A stretch of 64,000 nucleotides of DNA from the NCBI RefSeq assembly GCF_004340685.1, contig NZ_SLUN01000006.1, positions 1-64,000 on the forward strand, read 5' to 3'. How positions within the stretch are numbered: the first letter of the stretch is position 1; each line of letters opens with the position of its first letter. Positions 60,872 through 64,000 of the stretch are shown in pieces. This DNA is from Hydrogenispora ethanolica (GTDB taxonomy: Bacteria > Bacillota > UBA4882 > UBA8346). The translations under genes and the position numbers were made by a program. The notes under the pieces are model-generated. The model was given only the letters and a program-made list of their open reading frames with translations, searched no databases and was not told where the DNA came from.

Positions 60872-62487
60872 AACTTAATCTAAAATGGGTAAGTGAAACA
60901 ATTGGAGAGGATTATAAGAATTGGACAAATGGTGCAGTTATAAGAATAGAGGCTCAAACAGGCACGGGAAAAACTGAATTTATTAAAACTAAATTATTAG
61001 AACATGCTATTAATAATGGAAAAAGAATACTATATATCTGTAATCGAATTAATCTTAAAAGGCAAATGAAGATAGATGTAGCTAGAAAACAAAATATAGA
61101 AATGAATTATAATGAATTTGATGTATTAGACAGTTTGGAAGAGATAGGTAACATAACAATAACGAGTTATCAAAAAATACAATACTATTTACTTAATGAA
61201 AGACATCAATTAAATTACAATGATGTTTATACAAGATATTTGAATTTCGATTATATAGTTCTAGATGAGGCTCATTATATTGTCCAAGATGCAAGCTTTG
61301 CAAATGAAACAGTGTTTTTCTACCGAGATTATCTTAAGCAGTGTAATAAGAACTGTATCACTATATTAGTAAGTGCCACAATGGATTATATAAAAGAACC
61401 TTTATTAGAGGAAATATACGCAGATTCAGAACGCAAAATATATAACTATACTACAGGAATAGATTATAGCTACATAAATGCATATTATTTTAATAAATAC
61501 GAAGATATCATTACAACTATTAATAATGATAATAGTGGGAATAAATGGCTAATTTTTATTAATAATCTAAATAAAGCTAAAGAAATAAATGGAAAAATTA
61601 AAGGAAGTAAATTTATATGTTCTGAATATAATCAATATGCTAGTCAAATGGATAAAGATGAGTTGGACAATATAATTATTAATAATCGATTTGAATGTAA
61701 ATGTTTAATTGCGACAAAAGTTATTGATAATGGCATCAACATCAACGATTCATTACTTACTAATATAGTAATTATAGCATTGGACAAAGTTGATTTTATC
61801 CAAATGTTAGGACGTAAACGAATCGATATTAAAGAAGCTCAAAATATTAATTTATATATTATGGCTCGATATAAGAAGACATTTAGTACGTTAATATATG
61901 ATAATTACAATCCAGCAGAGAGTTTAGTTGGTTTATGGAGAGAAAATCGGAATAAATTTGACAGGAGATTTGACACAAAAATTGATGAATTGGGTAAATA
62001 TAAAAATTTGTTTTATAAAGATAAAGATGGTTGGCAATTAAATGAAATAGGTTATCTAATAATGCTCAAGCATAAAATGTTTTGCGAGTATATGCTTAAG
62101 CAATTTGAAGAGATGGGTGAGGATGCTTTCATATGTGAACAACTGAAATGGATAAATTTAAAATATGAAAAAGAAAATTGGATAAAAGAAGTGATAAATA
62201 TTGAAAAAGTAAATAATTTAGAGGAATATTTAGAAAGTGTTATTGGAAAAAGGTTATATAAGAATGAACAAAAAGAATTGATTGATATAATTGGACTGAA
62301 AGATAAACTTGGTCGCATTCAGAAATCTATTAGGCAGTTCAATGCTTATTTTGAAGCTAATCGGATTCCTTATATCATTATTTCCAAAACATCAAGTAGA
62401 CTTATTAATGAGGGTCAGAAGAAAAGTATAAGATTTTGGGAAGTTATATCAATTGATAATGATCTTGAAATACCACAAAATCTGTAA
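60868..62487 (+). CDS. DEAH-box SF2 helicase-like ATPase
   Basis: A 539-residue SF2 protein. Motif I QTGTGKTEF (about 31-39), Ia ILYICNRINLKRQ, II LDEAH (132-136), III VSATMDYI, IV-V region KCLIATKVIDNGINI and VI FIQMLGRKRID are in order. The N- and C-terminal regions are not recognised. It lacks the HKD, DnaB or RecQ features, and resembles helicases on Bacillota integrated elements; a replication-initiation role (in the manner of origin-binding helicases) is possible, as is defence. ATG 60868 overlaps the stop of the sigma-like gene by four bases, so they form an operon. Confidence 0.85.
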   Translation: MKLNLKWVSETIGEDYKNWTNGAVIRIEAQTGTGKTEFIKTKLLEHAINNGKRILYICNRINLKRQMKIDVARKQNIEMNYNEFDVLDSLEEIGNITITSYQKIQYYLLNERHQLNYNDVYTRYLNFDYIVLDEAHYIVQDASFANETVFFYRDYLKQCNKNCITILVSATMDYIKEPLLEEIYADSERKIYNYTTGIDYSYINAYYFNKYEDIITTINNDNSGNKWLIFINNLNKAKEINGKIKGSKFICSEYNQYASQMDKDELDNIIINNRFECKCLIATKVIDNGININDSLLTNIVIIALDKVDFIQMLGRKRIDIKEAQNINLYIMARYKKTFSTLIYDNYNPAESLVGLWRENRNKFDRRFDTKIDELGKYKNLFYKDKDGWQLNEIGYLIMLKHKMFCEYMLKQFEEMGEDAFICEQLKWINLKYEKENWIKEVINIEKVNNLEEYLESVIGKRLYKNEQKELIDIIGLKDKLGRIQKSIRQFNAYFEANRIPYIIISKTSSRLINEGQKKSIRFWEVISIDNDLEIPQNL

Positions 62488-62804
62488 TGAATTTATATAT
62501 ATAAATTTCTTTCATAAATTGTGGTATGTAAAATAATGGGAATTAAAATATAGAGAACCATAATTTAATAATTGAACTATCCATGAGTGCGAGCAGTGAT
62601 TTTTCCGCAAGCACTCGCCCGCTGCGTAAGTCGGGAGCGAAGGAAAACCTTCATGCCTTCGGCATCATTTTATCAATTTTTAAATATAAATATTATTGAT
62701 AGCTATAGAGCTAATTCAAGGAAGCCTAAAAACATTAGCAATTAGGATAACAAAAAAGAATTATTATACTATACTAAAAATGTTATAATTAATCATCAAA
62801 TTCA
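62488..62804. other. gap with a GC-rich structured island
   Basis: Mostly AT-rich with no gene. A compact GC-rich island at 62584-62668 stands out: GAGTGC...GCACTC, CGCCCGCTGCG, TCGGGAGCGAAGG and the hairpin ATGCCTTCGGCAT. It could be an oriT, a plasmid origin part or a structured RNA; there is no relaxase gene in the window. Confidence 0.45.
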
Positions 62805-62897
62805 TTATTCTGACTTAGATAATTTTGATAAAACTTTATATCCAATAGTAGGGGAGAGACGATCTTTTTCAACGAGATCTTGTAATTCGGGAATATT
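62805..62897 (-). pseudogene. ParB-like gene fragment
   Basis: The minus strand encodes NIPELQDLVEKDRLSPTIGY then KVLSKLSKSE and a stop, which is the segment that normally follows YKRLLTL in ParB/RepB-type proteins. The intact 5' part lies at 63198-63803 and loses homology exactly after YKRLLTL. The fragment has no start of its own and overlaps the end of the transposase fragment in another frame. It appears to be the detached continuation of the same gene. Confidence 0.65.
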
Positions 62898-62967
62898 GGT
62901 GACAAGCTTCTTCGCTATTAAATCTTTCTTGGAATTGCAGTATATTTATTGGTTCTTGTGTAGCCAT
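62869..62967 (-). pseudogene. IS1595-type transposase 5' fragment
   Basis: ATG 62967, with GGAGGG upstream, begins MATQEPINILQFQERFNSEE then ACHQY, the typical N terminus of IS1595-family transposases just before their zinc ribbon. The frame then diverges and stops after 32 residues. No catalytic part remains in the window. Its junction coincides with the start of the ParB fragment, suggesting insertion followed by deletion. Confidence 0.7.
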
Positions 62968-63051
62968 GATTTTTCCCTCCGAACGTTTGTTTGATTCAAT
63001 TATATCAAACATACGTTCTGTAAGAAAGATATTCCTGAGCAAAATTGATAG

Positions 63052-63243
63052 TCAGATTATGATAAAGAACAAGGGAGAATTGGTATCGAAACCTGTAAAG
63101 AGGACGAAAGTTCTATAAAGATTATGGGTTCCTCATCAAAAGCCATAATGATCAAGCGTTTTCTGAAGTATTTTGACATTGAGCTTAAAGACGGTGATTA
63201 TCCAATTGAATGGGAAAATGGAATGATCACCTTTAAAGTTTGA
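63052..63243 (+). pseudogene. C-terminal gene fragment with its terminator
   Basis: An open frame of 63 residues from a stop at 63049 ends ...IMIKRFLKYFDIELKDGDY then PIEWENGMITFKV. It has no ribosome site at its inner ATG (63124). A terminator follows at once, so it looks like the tail of a lost gene. Family not recognised. Confidence 0.45.
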
Positions 63244-63803
63244 TTTAATAGGGCAGGGGATATCAACCTTGCCCTTATTTTTTCCTTCTTCCTCAGCTCC
63301 CCTTTCAATCTATCAAGGGTAAGTAAACGTTTATAATTTTGTAATTGATCTATTGATACATTTAATTCATTTGCTAAATCAACCTGATTTTTAACTACCG
63401 AATTATCCGGTAGTTTTTCTGGCCTTCCTTCCTTAATCCCATACAACCTTTCCAGCTCCGCAATACATCTTGCCAGTTTAACCGCATTTGTATTACCAAT
63501 GCCACGCTGACGCAAGTTTGTTTCAAGCAGATTTTTGAGAATTACATCATCTTTGCTCCATCTTTCATTATCATCATAAATTTGAACCCTAGCTGGGATC
63601 TCAGTAATATTTAATTCCTTACAAGCCCGCACGCGCTGATGGCCCGATACAATAACTTTGTCTTGGGTAATTACAATTGGTTCAATTACTCCAGAAGTTT
63701 TAATTGATTCAAGAAATTCTGTCCAATTATCACCGCTAATGTCATCAAAAAATTTATTATTGTCAGGATGGGGAATAAGTTTATCAACTTCAATCATTTG
63801 CAT
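63198..63803 (-). pseudogene. truncated ParB-like (ParB/Srx fold) gene
   Basis: From ATG 63803 (AAAGGAG upstream) the protein shows the ParB N-terminal nuclease-like domain: MQMIEVDKLIPHPDN, VIEPIVITQDKVIVSGHQRV then RACKELNI, and later NVSIDQLQNYKRLLTL. These belong to chromosome/plasmid partition or ParB-like nuclease proteins. After YKRLLTL the frame enters unrelated sequence (DRLKGELRKKEK...) that is antisense to the fragment and terminator at 63052-63284, and it ends at 63198. The lost continuation lies near 62805-62897. So the gene is broken, although the N-terminal domain could still be made. Confidence 0.75.
63250..63284 (+). terminator. terminator of the lost plus-strand gene
   Basis: GGGCAGGG pairs with CCTTGCCC across an ATATCAA-type loop, followed by TTATTTTTT, just after the stop at 63243. 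It supports the view that a complete gene once ended here. Confidence 0.75.
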
Positions 63804-63914
63804 AATTAGTTCTCCTTTACCTACAAATTGAATAAACTTTATAAAATGTCTTAGGTTCATTGAATTCGTTATAATTACTTATATCAGATGGATATTCATA
63901 AAACGCTAATGAAA

Positions 63915-63945
63915 AGAAAAAAGCCCCTACAAAAAATAGGAGCAT
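63915..63945 (-). terminator. terminator of a minus-strand gene beyond the window
   Basis: On the minus strand GCTCCTA pairs with TAGGGGC (one G-U) and is followed by T6. It should end a transcript entering from the right. The region 63861-64000 otherwise holds no gene. Confidence 0.75.
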
Positions 63946-64000
63946 TAATATACTGACTTTGATTTTGTATACTTAATCGTGAATTATGGCTTTAAATTAA

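Larger units (their letters stand above)
53651..64000. mobile_element. AT-rich integrated element (left part) downstream of tRNA-Glu
   Basis: Base composition drops sharply after the tRNA-Glu CCA and codon use becomes A/T-ending. Contents: three tyrosine recombinases, a DUF6338-like membrane protein, a nuclease-like protein, RHH-like mini genes, a sigma-like factor, a DEAH helicase, an IS1595-type fragment and a damaged ParB-like gene. No conjugation, capsid or terminase gene is seen. No second copy of the tRNA end was found in the window, so the right boundary is probably beyond 64000. Some of the right-hand genes could belong to a second, older insertion. Confidence 0.75.

Overview
The window reads as the chromosome of a moderately GC-rich Bacillota (Gram-positive) bacterium carrying an AT-rich integrated element on its right side. 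Lineage evidence: a HelD-type RNA polymerase recycling helicase, a GlpP antiterminator with matching leader RNAs, a PyrR-type attenuator in front of a uracil permease, the DUF881/Sbp pair, an MreB homologue, and strong AGGAGG-type ribosome binding sites with frequent TTG/GTG starts. A deep-branching fermentative lineage such as the Limnochordia/Hydrogenispora group is possible, but that is inference only.

Layout. 1-1.6 kb: 3' half of a 23S rRNA and a 5S rRNA. 1.6-6.4 kb: a glycosyltransferase, an altered hemerythrin and HelD. 6.8-11.1 kb: an operon of response regulator, hybrid sensor kinase and Hpt-REC-GGDEF protein, that is, a phosphorelay ending in c-di-GMP synthesis. 11-14.7 kb: an MFS exporter and a uracil permease behind a long leader with two attenuators. 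14.9-20.7 kb: a PQ-loop-like protein, diaminopimelate decarboxylase, a long-form serine hydroxymethyltransferase, a DUF2461 protein, a PfpI-like protein and a GNAT. 20.9-26.8 kb: PhoB/PhoR-type two-component system, pseudouridine synthase, an unrecognised protein, MreB, DUF881 and Sbp. 26.8-37.5 kb: PP-loop ATPase, glycolipid-type glycosyltransferase, dCMP deaminase, isocitrate/isopropylmalate dehydrogenase, secreted esterase, HAD phosphatase, ABC exporter, GH1 beta-glucosidase. 37.6-40.7 kb: secreted pectinesterase and a LysM protein. 40.8-46.4 kb: glycerol catabolism (glpK, glpP, glpA-like, glpB-like, DUF1667). 46.7-53.4 kb: ABC exporter, M23 peptidase, LysR regulator, purA. 53.4-53.65 kb: tRNA-Lys and tRNA-Glu.

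From 53.65 kb to the window end the sequence turns AT-rich and its gene content becomes mobile: two related tyrosine recombinases converge around a small acidic protein and a membrane protein, followed by a nuclease-like gene pair, tiny RHH-like genes, a third recombinase, a sigma-like factor translationally coupled to a DEAH helicase, and a scrap yard containing an IS1595-type transposase fragment and a broken ParB-like gene. The integrase lies just downstream of tRNA-Glu, so that tRNA is the probable attachment site; no second copy of the tRNA end is seen, so the right end is probably outside the window.

Two kinds of unexplained host repeats stand out. One is a structured intergenic element of about 135 bp present three times (6.5, 12.7 and 25.4 kb). 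The other is a set of intergenic tandem arrays at 18.5, 31.2 and 50.4 kb with unrelated unit sequences but the same 21-bp (or 2 x 21-bp) period, each just downstream of an operon terminator. Regulation by RNA is unusually readable: matching terminator/antiterminator leaders precede glpK and glpA, and a PyrR-type site precedes pyrP.
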